A stretch of 64,000 bases of DNA. Origin: Polaribacter sp. BM10. GTDB taxonomy: Bacteria; Bacteroidota; Bacteroidia; Flavobacteriales; Flavobacteriaceae. Of the stretch, positions 40,720 to 50,160 are shown one piece after another. Made by a program: the position numbers and the translations under genes. The notes below the pieces were generated by a model, which saw only the letters and a program-made list of their open reading frames with translations, was not told the DNA's origin and ran no database searches. The first letter of the stretch is position 1. Each line of letters starts with the position of its first letter. The stretch is taken from assembly GCF_002005425.1 (NCBI RefSeq), contig NZ_CP019704.1:2934001-2998000 (forward strand). Reading direction: 5' to 3'.

Positions 40720-41178
40720 TTATTTTCTAACTCTTCTACCTTCTTTGCGGTTTTTCATCCCTTTTCTTTTCGCCATTTTTTTACCTTTCATAGCTCTTTT
40801 TTTGTGCATTTTTTCAAATTTTTCAAACTGTTCGTCGTTTAAAATATCTTTCATGCTATTTCTCATTGCTATTTGAGCGTCTAATCTTTTATTTTGCATT
40901 GCAAAAATTTCATCAGAAGTAGGTCTTTTTTTATCTTTTCTAGCTTCCTTTCTCTTTTCCATCTCTGCTTTTCTTTCTGCAATTTGATTAGAAATTAAAG
41001 GCTTAATTTGATTTTGTTGCTTTCTAGATAAATCTAAAGCTAAGGTCATTTTTTTAACAGTTAATTCTGTTTGTTGTTCTGTTGTTAATCTTGCACGTTT
41101 ATCAGTTTTACCTCTTTGGGCTTGCGTACTTACTGTAAATGCGAATACGAATACTAAAATGCTTACTAATTTTTGCAT
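40720..41178 (-). CDS. Small basic Spy/CpxP-like periplasmic protein
   Basis: This 152-aa protein has a signal peptide (MQKLVSILVFVFAFTVSTQA-Q). The mature part is very basic and predicted helical. It contains LTTEQQTELTVKKMTLALDLSRKQQNQIKPLI and LNDEQFEKFEKMHKKRAM, two Spy/LTXXQ-like segments. It probably binds unfolded protein or metal in the periplasm during envelope stress. Upstream on the same strand is a near-perfect ECF-type promoter (AACC-N16-GTC), in agreement with a stress regulon. Confidence 0.8.
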   Translation of the reverse strand: MQKLVSILVFVFAFTVSTQAQRGKTDKRARLTTEQQTELTVKKMTLALDLSRKQQNQIKPLISNQIAERKAEMEKRKEARKDKKRPTSDEIFAMQNKRLDAQIAMRNSMKDILNDEQFEKFEKMHKKRAMKGKKMAKRKGMKNRKEGRRVRK

Positions 41179-41217
41179 GTTTTTATCTTTTTAATTATTT
41201 TAATTTTATACTTCTAA

Positions 41218-41240
41218 GACTGTGTAAAATTAAAAAGGTT
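41218..41240 (-). promoter_or_regulatory. ECF-type promoter for the Spy-like gene
   Basis: On the minus strand AACC (41240-41237) and GTC (41220-41218) are separated by exactly 16 bp, the classic ECF spacing. The expected start is about 30 nt before the gene's ATG. The same sequence, with only scattered changes over about 40 bp, recurs at 41416-41438. Confidence 0.6.
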
Positions 41241-41287
41241 TAATTTATGTTTCTTATTAACAGTATTTTAAGGTTTGTGTTTAAAGC

Positions 41288-41408
41288 AAAAAATACTCGA
41301 ATTCAATTAAGAACTCGAGTATTATAATATACTAATTAATCAACCCAAAAAATTAGCAACTGTTAAGCTTTATTTTTGTTGTAAATGTTTTATTTTTTAA
41401 TATTTATA
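41288..41408 (-). ncRNA. Candidate small RNA with its own ECF promoter and terminator
   Basis: A second ECF-like promoter (41438-41416) points to a transcript starting near 41408. About 115 nt later a hairpin forms (41292-41303 with 41312-41323, stem AATACTCGA plus a mismatch). On the minus strand it is followed by six T residues. There is no ATG on this strand in the whole stretch, so it does not encode a normal protein. The interval lies between the divergent Spy-like and MscS genes. Targets are unknown. The alternative is a decayed duplicate of the Spy-like promoter. Confidence 0.45.
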
Positions 41409-41415
41409 CTTCTTT

Positions 41416-41438
41416 GACTGTAAAAAAATCAAAAGGTT
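41416..41438 (-). promoter_or_regulatory. Second ECF-type promoter copy
   Basis: AACC (41438-41435) and GTC (41418-41416) have the same 16-bp spacing as 41218-41240. The flanking 41401-41450 matches 41203-41250 in most positions, so the pair is a duplicated promoter segment about 198 bp apart. Confidence 0.55.
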
Positions 41439-41475
41439 TAAATTTGTAATTAAATTCTTCAAAATTATTATTTCT

Positions 41476-43104
41476 ATGCGTAAAATATTTTGGTTATTAT
41501 TTTTAGTATCATTTACAATAAACGCTCAAAAAGATTCTGTAAGAGTAGATTTAAGCAACCCTAATGCTACCTTATATACGCATTTATATTTTTTACAATC
41601 AGATTCTTATCAGCCTAAAAAATCTGCTAAGACAATTTTAGGTTTACCAGAAAAAGAAGCGATAAAAAAAGTTGTAAGAATTAAAAAGGTTTTAGACGGT
41701 AAAGGTCTTTATGTAGATTTTAATAAAGTCCCAAAAAATGCCAACTATAAAGATACTGTTCGATATTCTTCTTATGAAAAATACACACCTTTTCCGCAGC
41801 GAATGCCAGAAATATCTGTAGAAAAAATAGAAAACAAATGGTATTATTCTTCTGAAACGGTTGCTAAAATAGATAGTTTATACAATGCTGTTTTTCCTTG
41901 GTATGTTCAAAAGATTCAAGATTTTATTCCAGAATTTGGACATAAAAAATTATGGACCATAGAATATTGGCAATTATTTTCTGTGCTTATTTTTATGGTA
42001 TTAACCGTACTTATCTTTTTTGTTTTTAGAAAATTAACGTTTGTAATTTTAAATAAAATACAGCAAAAAATTACGAAAACTACAGATATTACTTTTGATC
42101 AATCTTTAAAAAAATTGGCAAGACCAATTAGTTTATTAATTGCTATTAGTTTTTTAGATAGTGTTTTTCCTTCGTTATACTTTAGTTTAGAAATTAATAA
42201 ATGGGTTTTCTTGTTTATAGATATTGCTAAGGTTGTGTTTTGGACATACGTTTTAATAAACTTAGTTCATGTTTTAATGAAGTTTTACAGTGTTTTTACA
42301 GAAAAAACTCATAACCGATTAGACGATCAATTATCACCAATATTGCACAACTTTTTTGTTGGCTTGGTTATATTTATTGGTATTTTAAGGTTAGTAGCTT
42401 TATTTGGTGTTGATACTACAACTATTTTAGCAGGTGCGACTATTGGTGGTTTAGCGGTTGCTTTGGCGTCTCAAGACACGGTTAAAAACCTAATTGGTAC
42501 CATTATGATTTTTCTAGACAAACCTTTTCATATAGAAGATTGGATTGAAGCCGGAGAAGTTGTTGGTACAGTAGAAAAAGTAGGTTTTAGATCTACAAGT
42601 GTGCGTGCTGCAGATACATCTGTCTACCAAATACCGAATAGTAAACTATCAGAAATTGTTATAAATAACAAAGGTTTACGTTTATTTAGACGTTACAACA
42701 CAAATTTAGGTTTGCGTTACGATACTCCGCCAGAATTAATCGAGGCATTTGTAAAAGGTGTAAGAGAAATAATTATTGCGCATCCAGAAACAAGATCCGA
42801 CTCTTACAATGTAGAATTTACTGGTTTTGGAGATTCTGCATTATTGGTAATGGTAAATGTATACTTTAAAAGTTTGGCTTGGGGTGTAGAGCAATCTTCT
42901 AAACATAGATTGCATATTGCAATTGTAAAGTTGGCAAAAGAATTAGGTGTAGATTTTGCTTTTCCTTCTACAACAGTTACAATAGAACATTTTCCAGAAA
43001 AACAAGGTCTAAGCCCAAAATATAATACAGATGCTGGCAGAATTGATACTGCAATTACAAAAGTTTTAGAAGAGTTTAATAAAGAAAACCCGAAAGAAGA
43101 TTAA
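41476..43104 (+). CDS. Mechanosensitive ion channel (MscS family)
   Basis: This 542-aa protein has a signal peptide-like N-terminus (MRKIFWLLFLVSFTINA) and a soluble periplasmic domain. Several transmembrane helices follow from about residue 165, and then the MscS core. The pore helix region is LAGATIGGLAVALASQDTVKNLIGTIMIFLD (about 315-345), followed by the beta domain (WIEAGEVVGTVEKVGFRSTSVRAADTSVYQIPNSKL). MscS channels open under membrane tension and release solutes during hypo-osmotic shock. The C-terminal cytoplasmic part is of normal size. Confidence 0.92.
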   Translation: MRKIFWLLFLVSFTINAQKDSVRVDLSNPNATLYTHLYFLQSDSYQPKKSAKTILGLPEKEAIKKVVRIKKVLDGKGLYVDFNKVPKNANYKDTVRYSSYEKYTPFPQRMPEISVEKIENKWYYSSETVAKIDSLYNAVFPWYVQKIQDFIPEFGHKKLWTIEYWQLFSVLIFMVLTVLIFFVFRKLTFVILNKIQQKITKTTDITFDQSLKKLARPISLLIAISFLDSVFPSLYFSLEINKWVFLFIDIAKVVFWTYVLINLVHVLMKFYSVFTEKTHNRLDDQLSPILHNFFVGLVIFIGILRLVALFGVDTTTILAGATIGGLAVALASQDTVKNLIGTIMIFLDKPFHIEDWIEAGEVVGTVEKVGFRSTSVRAADTSVYQIPNSKLSEIVINNKGLRLFRRYNTNLGLRYDTPPELIEAFVKGVREIIIAHPETRSDSYNVEFTGFGDSALLVMVNVYFKSLAWGVEQSSKHRLHIAIVKLAKELGVDFAFPSTTVTIEHFPEKQGLSPKYNTDAGRIDTAITKVLEEFNKENPKED

Positions 43105-43111
43105 TTTATAA

Positions 43112-44065
43112 TTAACCGTTTTTAGCTTCTTTAAAAATTTCTCTAACAGCGATTTCGTATTTTTTTACGTTTTGAGCTTTTTTAATTTTTTTATAGGTTT
43201 TTTGCGGATTGGCAAAACTTTTAGAAAAATATTCCCAGAAACCAAGCATCTTCATTTTAATAGGAGTTGGTCCTGATAAAGCTGCATCATATTCAGTAAA
43301 AATTCGATCGTGAAATTCACTAAAAATATCAAATCTATTTTTTGGATATTCTAAAGTATCTTTCTTAATCATACTAGGTAAAAAAGGATCAGCAATTAAG
43401 CCTCTACCAATCATCCAATGATCTATTGTAGGGAATCTTTCTTGTAGCTTTTTAAAGGCATTTACAGAGGTAACATCGCCGTTATAATATAATTTGTGAT
43501 TTGTATTGTCGATACATTTCTGAAAAGAATCTAAATCTGTTCCGCCTTTATACAACTGCTTTCCAATTCTTGCATGAATTGCAATGTTTTTAAGAGGATA
43601 CTTGTCTAAAACAGGTAAAGTTTTTAAAATTTCTTCAGGATTTTCATAACCCATTCTCATTTTCATGGAAACCAAAACATCAGATTCATTATGAACTTTA
43701 TGAAGAATATTATTTATTTTTTCTGGATCTGCAATTAAACCAGAACCCATGCCACGTTTGGTAACCATTGGATATGGGCAACCAAGATTCCAGTTTAACT
43801 CTTTGTAGCCTAATTTTCTTATATATTTTGCAACAAATAAAAACTCATCAACATCATTTGTAATAATTTGCGGAATAACTTCTAGCGCAGTATTATTTGC
43901 CAATTCAATATCTCGCTTATAAGAATTTTTAATAACAAGTTTACCGTTTAATCGAATGTAAGGAGCGTAGAACGTATCGATTCCACCAAAAAAATGATTG
44001 AAAGCATTTCTAAATTTATAATCTGTAAAACCTTGTAAAGGAGAAGAAAGTAATGTTTGACTCAT
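43112..44065 (-). CDS. tRNA-dihydrouridine synthase
   Basis: This 317-aa flavin enzyme reduces uridine in tRNA D loops. The TIM-barrel start is LLSSPLQGFTDYKFRNAF, and the catalytic Cys lies in WNLGCPYPMVTKRGMGSGLI near residue 93. MKMRMGYENPEEIL and HARIGKQLYKGGTDL supply FMN and substrate contacts. The closest subgroup (DusC-like) is a guess from its length. It is convergent with the MscS gene, eight bases apart. Confidence 0.92.
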   Translation of the reverse strand: MSQTLLSSPLQGFTDYKFRNAFNHFFGGIDTFYAPYIRLNGKLVIKNSYKRDIELANNTALEVIPQIITNDVDEFLFVAKYIRKLGYKELNWNLGCPYPMVTKRGMGSGLIADPEKINNILHKVHNESDVLVSMKMRMGYENPEEILKTLPVLDKYPLKNIAIHARIGKQLYKGGTDLDSFQKCIDNTNHKLYYNGDVTSVNAFKKLQERFPTIDHWMIGRGLIADPFLPSMIKKDTLEYPKNRFDIFSEFHDRIFTEYDAALSGPTPIKMKMLGFWEYFSKSFANPQKTYKKIKKAQNVKKYEIAVREIFKEAKNG

Positions 44066-44132
44066 GACAAATATTGAGCTGCAAATATAGAATACTTTTT
44101 AAAGCAAATACTAAATATAAATATTGAATCTA

Positions 44133-45716
44133 TTAATTTTTAGAGGACTTTAAAGGTGTATTTATCCAATAATCATTCTCTAATTTTAAATCGGTTACTT
44201 TAGACTTAGACAAAGGTAAACTCTTGTTTACAAACTCTTTTTGTACGGGTAAAAGTTTATGCTCGAAGACTTCTTGTACAAAAAATTCTCTATATTGGTT
44301 TAGCTTTAAACTTGCTCTTTCATTAATTTTAAAGCCTCCGATGTCTTTTATATTTGTAATATCAAAAACAAAATTGTTTACATAGTTGCTATCAGTATCG
44401 CTATTATTTAAATCCATTTTTTCTATTGATTTTTTATCAATATGAATAGTTAGAGTTCTTGAATTTTCTATACTAGCTTGTACATCTTTAATTTTTAATT
44501 TTTCGTTCTTATAATAAATTTTAAATTTCGACCTTATTGGTGTTATACTTCTTAAATTGATTGGTCTGTTAAAAGAAACCTTAAAAGTTTTATTTTTTTT
44601 GTTAAATGTTGTTTTATCAATTTTAAAATAGTTACCATTTGTGGCTTCAAAAAAATTATTAAAAGTAATGTAGTTCAAATACATTTTATCTCTAATAGGT
44701 TTGTATGCTATGGTAACAGAGTACTGCGGATTTTTTTTGAATCTGTAATACAAATTATAGTTTAATTTATGAATTGCAAAATCTTGTTTAGAAATATAAA
44801 TGGTTCCGTAAGCAGCATATTCATAACTAGTTTTTCCCTTAATCGAGTTAAAAGTTACTTCGTACAAAGGTGATTTATCAGAATAAATTATTTTTTTAAG
44901 TTTAAACTTATGATTTCTAATAAAATGTTTGTTAAATGTATTGCTAAAAGAAAAAGACATTTTATTGTAATTTCTAATTGTGTTTGTTAAGGATAAAATA
45001 TTTAATTCATTTCCACCTAACGGACTTATATATACGCTTTCTGAAAATTTCTTATCAGCATTATCATAAGGTATTGTAAGTGTAGAATCTTTGATGAACT
45101 TATCGTTTTCAATGTAATTATATAATAAAGATTGATTTTTTTTACTCTTTAATTTATCAGTTTTAAAACCATTGTCAAAAGTTTCAATTATTGCTTCGTT
45201 AACATTTATGTAATCTATTTTTTCTTTATAATTATTTTTTTTCTGATAAGAATCTCCAACTGGTTGTTGGTAATCTCTGTAATAACCAATATAAGAATGT
45301 GGTTCTGTAGGATAATTGTTTAAGATGTTTTCTATCGCTTTTCTAACAATTTGAACAGCTAAAAGTTTTTTCTTTCTTTTCTTTATTGATGTTGAAATTA
45401 CGACCTCGTTAAGACTGTTATTATAAACAGTTAAATAGACAATATGTTCTTTTTTATTCTTTAATGCTGATAATTTAATTTCTTTGGTTTTATAGCCGAT
45501 AGAAGAAATTCTTATAATTCCGTTTGATTTATATTTTCTTGGAATTTGAAATTTACCATTTACATCTGCATGCGTGCCTCTTTTTATTTTTTTTAACATA
45601 ACTGTTGCATATACAACGGGTTTTTTAGTTTGTTTATCTAAAACTTTAAAAGAGATTTTTTCTTGCGAAAAGTGTACAAACGAGAGAAGAAAAAATAAAA
45701 AGGTAATTTTTTTCAT
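44133..45716 (-). CDS. Secreted protein with CarbopepD regulatory-like N-terminal domain
   Basis: This 527-aa protein has a signal peptide (MKKITFLFFLLSFVHFS-Q). Residues about 20-105 form a carboxypeptidase-regulatory-like beta sandwich (FKVLDKQTKKPVVYATVML...DVNGKFQIPRKY...SIGYKTKEIKLS), common in Bacteroidota outer-membrane proteins. The remainder has no recognised domain and is rich in Lys, Asn and Tyr, with alternating strand-like patterns. Such genes are usually envelope-associated; no function can be assigned. It lies 78 bp after the terminator-flanked metalloprotease gene and is not clearly in its operon. Confidence 0.78.
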   Translation of the reverse strand: MKKITFLFFLLSFVHFSQEKISFKVLDKQTKKPVVYATVMLKKIKRGTHADVNGKFQIPRKYKSNGIIRISSIGYKTKEIKLSALKNKKEHIVYLTVYNNSLNEVVISTSIKKRKKKLLAVQIVRKAIENILNNYPTEPHSYIGYYRDYQQPVGDSYQKKNNYKEKIDYINVNEAIIETFDNGFKTDKLKSKKNQSLLYNYIENDKFIKDSTLTIPYDNADKKFSESVYISPLGGNELNILSLTNTIRNYNKMSFSFSNTFNKHFIRNHKFKLKKIIYSDKSPLYEVTFNSIKGKTSYEYAAYGTIYISKQDFAIHKLNYNLYYRFKKNPQYSVTIAYKPIRDKMYLNYITFNNFFEATNGNYFKIDKTTFNKKNKTFKVSFNRPINLRSITPIRSKFKIYYKNEKLKIKDVQASIENSRTLTIHIDKKSIEKMDLNNSDTDSNYVNNFVFDITNIKDIGGFKINERASLKLNQYREFFVQEVFEHKLLPVQKEFVNKSLPLSKSKVTDLKLENDYWINTPLKSSKN

Positions 45717-45740
45717 GCTATTTTTTTTGCTTTAAAAAGC

Positions 45741-45772
45741 AAAAACCACGCCAATATTGGGCGTGGTTTTTT
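45741..45772. terminator. Terminator after the zinc metalloprotease
   Basis: AAAAACCACGCC (45741-45752) pairs with GGCGTGGTTTTT (45761-45772), with a one-base offset around AATATTG. A and T tracts flank it. It ends the minus-strand transcript of the metalloprotease before the next gene. Confidence 0.8.
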
Positions 45773-45793
45773 AAATGAACATTAATTTTTTTC

Positions 45794-48274
45794 TTACTTT
45801 GGATCTAAAGCTACTTCAATTCTAGCTAAAACATCTTGTAAGTGGTAACGAGAAGTTGTATTAGAAGCTCTTGAAGCTGCATTTCTAACATCTCTTTTTA
45901 ATCTAGTTAATTCTCCTCTTGCAAAAGATTTAATATCAGACTGACCAACATTTACAGATGGTGTTCCAAAACGTCCTCTTTGGTTTTTAGCATCGTTTAA
46001 TAAAAAGTCTAAACGCTCTACATGTGCTTTTTGAAGATTTCTTCTATAAGTATCTATAGTTCTACCGCTATATAATTCAGACCAAATACCTTTTCTTAGA
46101 TCAGAAAACATAGAAACTAAATTGTAAGCTTTAGCGCCATTTAAAGTTTCATTTTCTATCATACGTGCCATTCTATCTGCACTTAAAAGGCTATTTAAAG
46201 TTCTTACTTGTAAAGCTCTAACTCTTTCTAAAGCACCACTAGATTGTGTTTTAGAGAAAAGGTCTTTGTCTAACATCCAAGTAGGAGTTTTAAATAATTG
46301 ATTGATTACAAATTTTAAAGCTGCTTTTTGATGTGCTTTGTCTACATGTGTGTAAACAGCACCTTCTTGATCTGCAGTTTTATAGTTTTCGTAAATACCA
46401 CCAACATTAGAAGAAACATGTCCCATGTATCTACCAAACTGACCAATAACTTGACCATACATTGTAGCCATTTCGTCATAAGTCTGTCCTTTTTCTGTAG
46501 TCCACTCTTCTAATCTAGGTAAAATTCTCTTTAAATTTTTAATACCATAATCACTTGCTTTTATAGCATCGTCACCTAAGTCTTCTGTTTGAGCACTTGG
46601 ATCTACAACACCAAATTGCTGACGACCAAAATGATACATTGGGTTGTCTGCTTTATCTAAAATCCACTTATCTAAAGTTTCTTTTTCTTCTTCGGCAGTC
46701 TTGTCTAAAATTGGTCTATAACCCCAGTTGATAGAGTACTTATCATAAGGACCAATGTCTGGCATTAAAGCAACACCTTTATCTTCTGGTTGTGCAATGT
46801 AGTTAAAACGAGCATAATCCATAATTGATGGCGCAGTACCATATTTTTTAGTAAAAGTTGCAGAACGTAAAGAATCTACAGGATAAGCTACAGAACTTCC
46901 CATGTTATGAGGTAAACCTAAAGTATGACCTAACTCGTGAGAAGAAACAAAACGAATTAAACGTCCCATAGTTTCTGTCTTAAAGTTATTGCTTCTTGCG
47001 TCTTCATTAATTGCTGCAGTTTGTACAAAAAACCAGTTATGTAATAAAGTCATTACATTATGATACCAGTTAATATCAGATTCTAAAATTTCACCAGATC
47101 TTGGGTCACTTACGTGAGGTCCGTTTGCGTTAGGAATCGGAGATGCTAAATATCTAATTACAGAATAACGCACATCTTCTGGGCTATACTCTGGATCTTC
47201 TTCTTTAGTTGGTGCCATTTTACCAACAATAGCGTTTTTAAAACCAGCTGCTTCAAAAGCTACTTGCCAGTCGTTAACACCTTGTATAATATATGGTACC
47301 CATTCTTTAGGAGTTGCTCTATCTACGTAATAAACAATTTGTTTTTTAGGCTCTACTAATTCTCCTCTTTTGAATTTCTCGATATCTTCATCTTTAACTT
47401 CTAAACGATATCTATCTAAATATCTAACCGTTTTACTTTTTTGATCTTTTAAACCATAATCTGTTTGACTTCTAGCAAACCAACCAACACGTTCGTCAAA
47501 ATATCTACGTTTCATTGGTACTTTTGGTAATAAAACCATAGAATTACTCATTTCTAAAGTAATAGAACCAACCGCACTATTAGATGGTGCTTTGTTTGCA
47601 AAGTAAGTTTTTACATGTCTTACTTCTATGTTTCTTGGGTAACTACTTACTCTATCTATATAAGAACGAGTCTTATCCATTCTAGTAGCTTGGTAAGCTC
47701 TTCTGTAAAAATTAGGGAAACCTAATGGTTTTACATCTGTAGAAAATAAAGAAGTTGCATCTATAACAGTTGCAGTAGAATCTTTACTAAATGCTTTGAT
47801 AGGAAAAGAAAATAAAATTGGTTCTAAGTTAGAGTTTACTACCGCTTCGTGCACAGGTAACAAAGTATCTGCAACAACACTATGCGAAACAACTCTTAAT
47901 AAGATTTGTTTATTTTTTTTCTCCCAACGTAAAACTTGTGTATTTGTTTTACCACCACCAAAACCAATACCGCTAGCAGTTTTAGCAATTCTTGTTACCA
48001 TTAACATTTCTCTTCTTAAAAGAGAATCTGGTATTTCAAATAAATAAGAATTATCTTTTTGGTGCACTTTAAACAAACCTTCGTCTGTTTTGTGTTCTTT
48101 GGTTACTACCTTACTATAAGGCTGAATTCCACCTTTTTTAGGTTTAGGTTTCGGTTTTGCTGCAGTTTTCGGTGCTTCTTTTTTCTTTTTCTTCCAAAAT
48201 TGAGCAGAAGATTCAGTAGAAAAACCAAATACGAAAGCTACTAAAAGCAGCCTAGTAAGTATTTTTTTTGTCAT
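45794..48274 (-). CDS. Secreted zinc-dependent metalloprotease (DUF5117/DUF5118 family)
   Basis: This 826-aa protein has a signal peptide (residues about 1-25, ending TESSA-Q) and a Lys/Pro-rich linker (about 28-50). The catalytic motif is HELGHTLGLPHNMG near residue 450, HExxH plus a third His, as in metzincins. A Met-turn-like SIMDYARFNYIAQPED follows. The long N-terminal and C-terminal parts belong to DUF5117/DUF5118-type families by general pattern. Proteins like this are exported by Bacteroidota and probably degrade external protein; the substrate is unknown. It is the only gene between two strong terminators. Confidence 0.88.
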   Translation of the reverse strand: MTKKILTRLLLVAFVFGFSTESSAQFWKKKKKEAPKTAAKPKPKPKKGGIQPYSKVVTKEHKTDEGLFKVHQKDNSYLFEIPDSLLRREMLMVTRIAKTASGIGFGGGKTNTQVLRWEKKNKQILLRVVSHSVVADTLLPVHEAVVNSNLEPILFSFPIKAFSKDSTATVIDATSLFSTDVKPLGFPNFYRRAYQATRMDKTRSYIDRVSSYPRNIEVRHVKTYFANKAPSNSAVGSITLEMSNSMVLLPKVPMKRRYFDERVGWFARSQTDYGLKDQKSKTVRYLDRYRLEVKDEDIEKFKRGELVEPKKQIVYYVDRATPKEWVPYIIQGVNDWQVAFEAAGFKNAIVGKMAPTKEEDPEYSPEDVRYSVIRYLASPIPNANGPHVSDPRSGEILESDINWYHNVMTLLHNWFFVQTAAINEDARSNNFKTETMGRLIRFVSSHELGHTLGLPHNMGSSVAYPVDSLRSATFTKKYGTAPSIMDYARFNYIAQPEDKGVALMPDIGPYDKYSINWGYRPILDKTAEEEKETLDKWILDKADNPMYHFGRQQFGVVDPSAQTEDLGDDAIKASDYGIKNLKRILPRLEEWTTEKGQTYDEMATMYGQVIGQFGRYMGHVSSNVGGIYENYKTADQEGAVYTHVDKAHQKAALKFVINQLFKTPTWMLDKDLFSKTQSSGALERVRALQVRTLNSLLSADRMARMIENETLNGAKAYNLVSMFSDLRKGIWSELYSGRTIDTYRRNLQKAHVERLDFLLNDAKNQRGRFGTPSVNVGQSDIKSFARGELTRLKRDVRNAASRASNTTSRYHLQDVLARIEVALDPK

Positions 48275-48381
48275 GATATATTTGATTAATATTATAACTT
48301 TCGAAGTTACGTAAACAAAAAGTTAAGACTTCTTAAAAAATTGTTAAAGAGAAAACCTACTTACTGTTAAATTTTGAGCAT

Positions 48382-48414
48382 AAAAAAAGCCTTTAGACAT
48401 ATCTAAAGGCTTTT
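48382..48414 (-). terminator. Terminator of metK
   Basis: A perfect 13-bp stem (AAAAGCCTTTAGA, 48385-48397, with 48402-48414) closes a CATA loop. An A run on the plus strand supplies the U tract of the minus-strand transcript. It lies 17 bp after the metK stop. Confidence 0.9.
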
Positions 48415-48430
48415 AAAAATTTATATAATT

Positions 48431-49687
48431 TTATAAATTAAAAGCAGATTTTACTTTCTCTACATAATCTAATTTTTCCCAAGTAAAAGTTTCCACTTCT
48501 TCAGAAACAGTTTCTCCCATTGGATTAGAAAAAGTTACTGTTTTAATTTCAGGAGTTCTACCCATGTGGCCATATGCAGCAGTTTCAGAATAGATTGGCG
48601 TTCTTAATTTTAAGCGTTGTTCTATAAAATAAGGACGCATATCAAAAATTTCTTCTACTTTTTTACTGATTTCTCCGTCGGATAAACCAACTGTTGCTGT
48701 ACCATAAGTTTCTACGTTAATACTTGTAGGTTTTGCAACACCAATTGCATAAGAAACTTGTACTAAAACTTCTTTACACAAACCAGCAGCAACTAAATTT
48801 TTTGCAATATGTCTAGTTGCATAAGCTCCAGATCTGTCTACTTTAGAAGGATCTTTTCCAGAGAAAGCACCACCACCGTGTGCACCTTTACCACCGTAAG
48901 TATCAACAATAATTTTTCTACCAGTTAAACCTGTATCTCCATGAGGTCCACCAATAACAAAAACCCCCGTTGGATTAATGTGATACGTAATATTATCTGT
49001 AAATAATTTTTGAATATGAGCAGGTAATTTTGCTACAACTCTAGGAATTAAAATTTCAACGATATCTTCTTTAATTTTTGCTAACATAACATCATCAGAC
49101 TTGTCAAAATCGTCATGTTGAGTAGAAATTACAATCGCATCAATTCTTTGCGGAACATTATCATCAGAATACTCTATGGTTACTTGAGATTTAGCATCTG
49201 GTCTTAAGTAAGTAATGTCTTTGTTTTCTCTTCTTAAAGCTGCTAATTCAATTAAAAGTCTGTGAGACAATTCTAAAGCCAAAGGCATGTAGTTTTCTGT
49301 CTCATCAGTAGCATAACCAAACATCATTCCTTGGTCTCCAGCACCTTGTTCTTCTGGTTTTGCTCTATCAACACCTTGGTTAATATCTGGCGATTGTTCG
49401 TGAATTGCAGATAAAACACCGCAAGAATTTCCGTCGAACATATATTCTCCTTTTGTATAACCAATTTTATTAATTACATCTCTTGCAATTTGCTGTACAT
49501 CTAAATAAGTTTTAGATTTTACTTCTCCAGCCAATACAACTTGCCCAGTTGTAACTAATGTTTCGCAAGCTACTTTACTTGTTTTATCAAAGGCTAAAAA
49601 ATTATCTATTAGAGCATCAGAAATTTGATCTGCTACTTTATCAGGATGTCCTTCAGAAACACTTTCTGAGGTAAATAAATATGACAT
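48431..49687 (-). CDS. metK: S-adenosylmethionine synthetase
   Basis: This 418-aa enzyme makes SAM from methionine and ATP. Motifs are [17 protein letters not shown] at residue 14 (ATP and Mg), [24 protein letters not shown] near 245, and [19 protein letters not shown] near 272. The length is slightly longer than the 384-aa E. coli enzyme. It is divergent from the methionine operon, with a 599-bp region between them, and has a long structured leader of its own (49688-49812). Confidence 0.98.
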   Translation of the reverse strand: MSYLFTSESVSEGHPDKVADQISDALIDNFLAFDKTSKVACETLVTTGQVVLAGEVKSKTYLDVQQIARDVINKIGYTKGEYMFDGNSCGVLSAIHEQSPDINQGVDRAKPEEQGAGDQGMMFGYATDETENYMPLALELSHRLLIELAALRRENKDITYLRPDAKSQVTIEYSDDNVPQRIDAIVISTQHDDFDKSDDVMLAKIKEDIVEILIPRVVAKLPAHIQKLFTDNITYHINPTGVFVIGGPHGDTGLTGRKIIVDTYGGKGAHGGGAFSGKDPSKVDRSGAYATRHIAKNLVAAGLCKEVLVQVSYAIGVAKPTSINVETYGTATVGLSDGEISKKVEEIFDMRPYFIEQRLKLRTPIYSETAAYGHMGRTPEIKTVTFSNPMGETVSEEVETFTWEKLDYVEKVKSAFNL

Positions 49688-49722
49688 AATATTCTTCTTT
49701 TAAATGTTGTAGGAAATTAAAA

Positions 49723-49791
49723 TTGATTGCGTAGTCGCTAAAAGAAGTAGATAATTACTGCTTTAGCATTTTTTTATTGAGGTTGCAATCA
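49723..49791 (-). promoter_or_regulatory. Structured leader of metK
   Basis: Read on the minus strand, TGATTGC (49791-49785) pairs with GCAATCA (49730-49724). Inside it GCTAAA (49767-49762) pairs with TTTAGC (49742-49737), and AGTA with TACT at the tip (49759-49756 with 49749-49746). A CCTC in the internal loop (49783-49780) can pair with GAGG upstream. The core contains GCAACC and TGCTAAAG, words also seen in SAM-I riboswitches, but the architecture is not the SAM-I four-way junction. A promoter -7 element TACTTTTGC lies at 49827-49819, giving a leader of about 125 nt. Confidence 0.45.
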
Positions 49792-49818
49792 GTTCAAATT
49801 TTTCCTCTTAATTCGACT

Positions 49819-49827
49819 GCAAAAGTA
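49819..49827 (-). promoter_or_regulatory. -7 element of metK promoter
   Basis: TACTTTTGC on the minus strand matches TAnnTTTGY. It would start a transcript around 49812, well upstream of the metK ATG at 49687. Confidence 0.55.
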
Positions 49828-50014
49828 CACTATAAATTTAAAAGCTACACTTTTTTATCATAATTATTTATGATAGCATCATCAATAAATCAATTTTAAG
49901 AGTTTTAAAACGCTGTTTTTAAGGAATAATTAAAACTTAGTATAATAAAATGTGAAATTTGTAGCCGTAAAAAAATAGTTGCGATTTTATTAGGATATTA
50001 AATTTTTCTGAACA

Positions 50015-50023
50015 TATATTTGT
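50015..50023 (+). promoter_or_regulatory. -7 element of the methionine operon
   Basis: TATATTTGT matches TAnnTTTGY and lies about 30 bp before the SAM riboswitch. The flanking gap 49828-50014 is A/T-rich and shows no other element. Confidence 0.55.
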
Positions 50024-50051
50024 ACTCACAAAGTTCAATAACTTATTGAAA

Positions 50052-50160
50052 TGTTATCAAGAAAGGTGAAGGGATTAGACCCGATGAAGCCTTAGCAACC
50101 CTTTAGAAATAAAGAAGGTGCTACATTCTACCTAAATATTTTGTATTTGGATAGATAACA
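50052..50160 (+). promoter_or_regulatory. SAM-I (S-box) riboswitch before metY
   Basis: The closing helix P1 is TGTTATC (50052-50058) with GATAACA (50154-50160). Signature S-box words follow in order: CAAGAAAGGTGAAGGGA, GACCCGATGAAGCCTTAGCAACC, and AAGGTGCTACATTC, which together define the SAM-I aptamer. In the downstream expression region AATAACA could pair with the P1 5' strand, and CATCAAT/ATTGATG (50221-50239) is a possible terminator stem. High SAM should switch off the methionine operon. Confidence 0.93.

Noticed and set aside
41203..41450. Paired ~45-bp similar segments as transposon ends or target site duplication
   Set aside because: The copies are in direct, not inverted, orientation. 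They contain a promoter pattern and no transposase lies between them.
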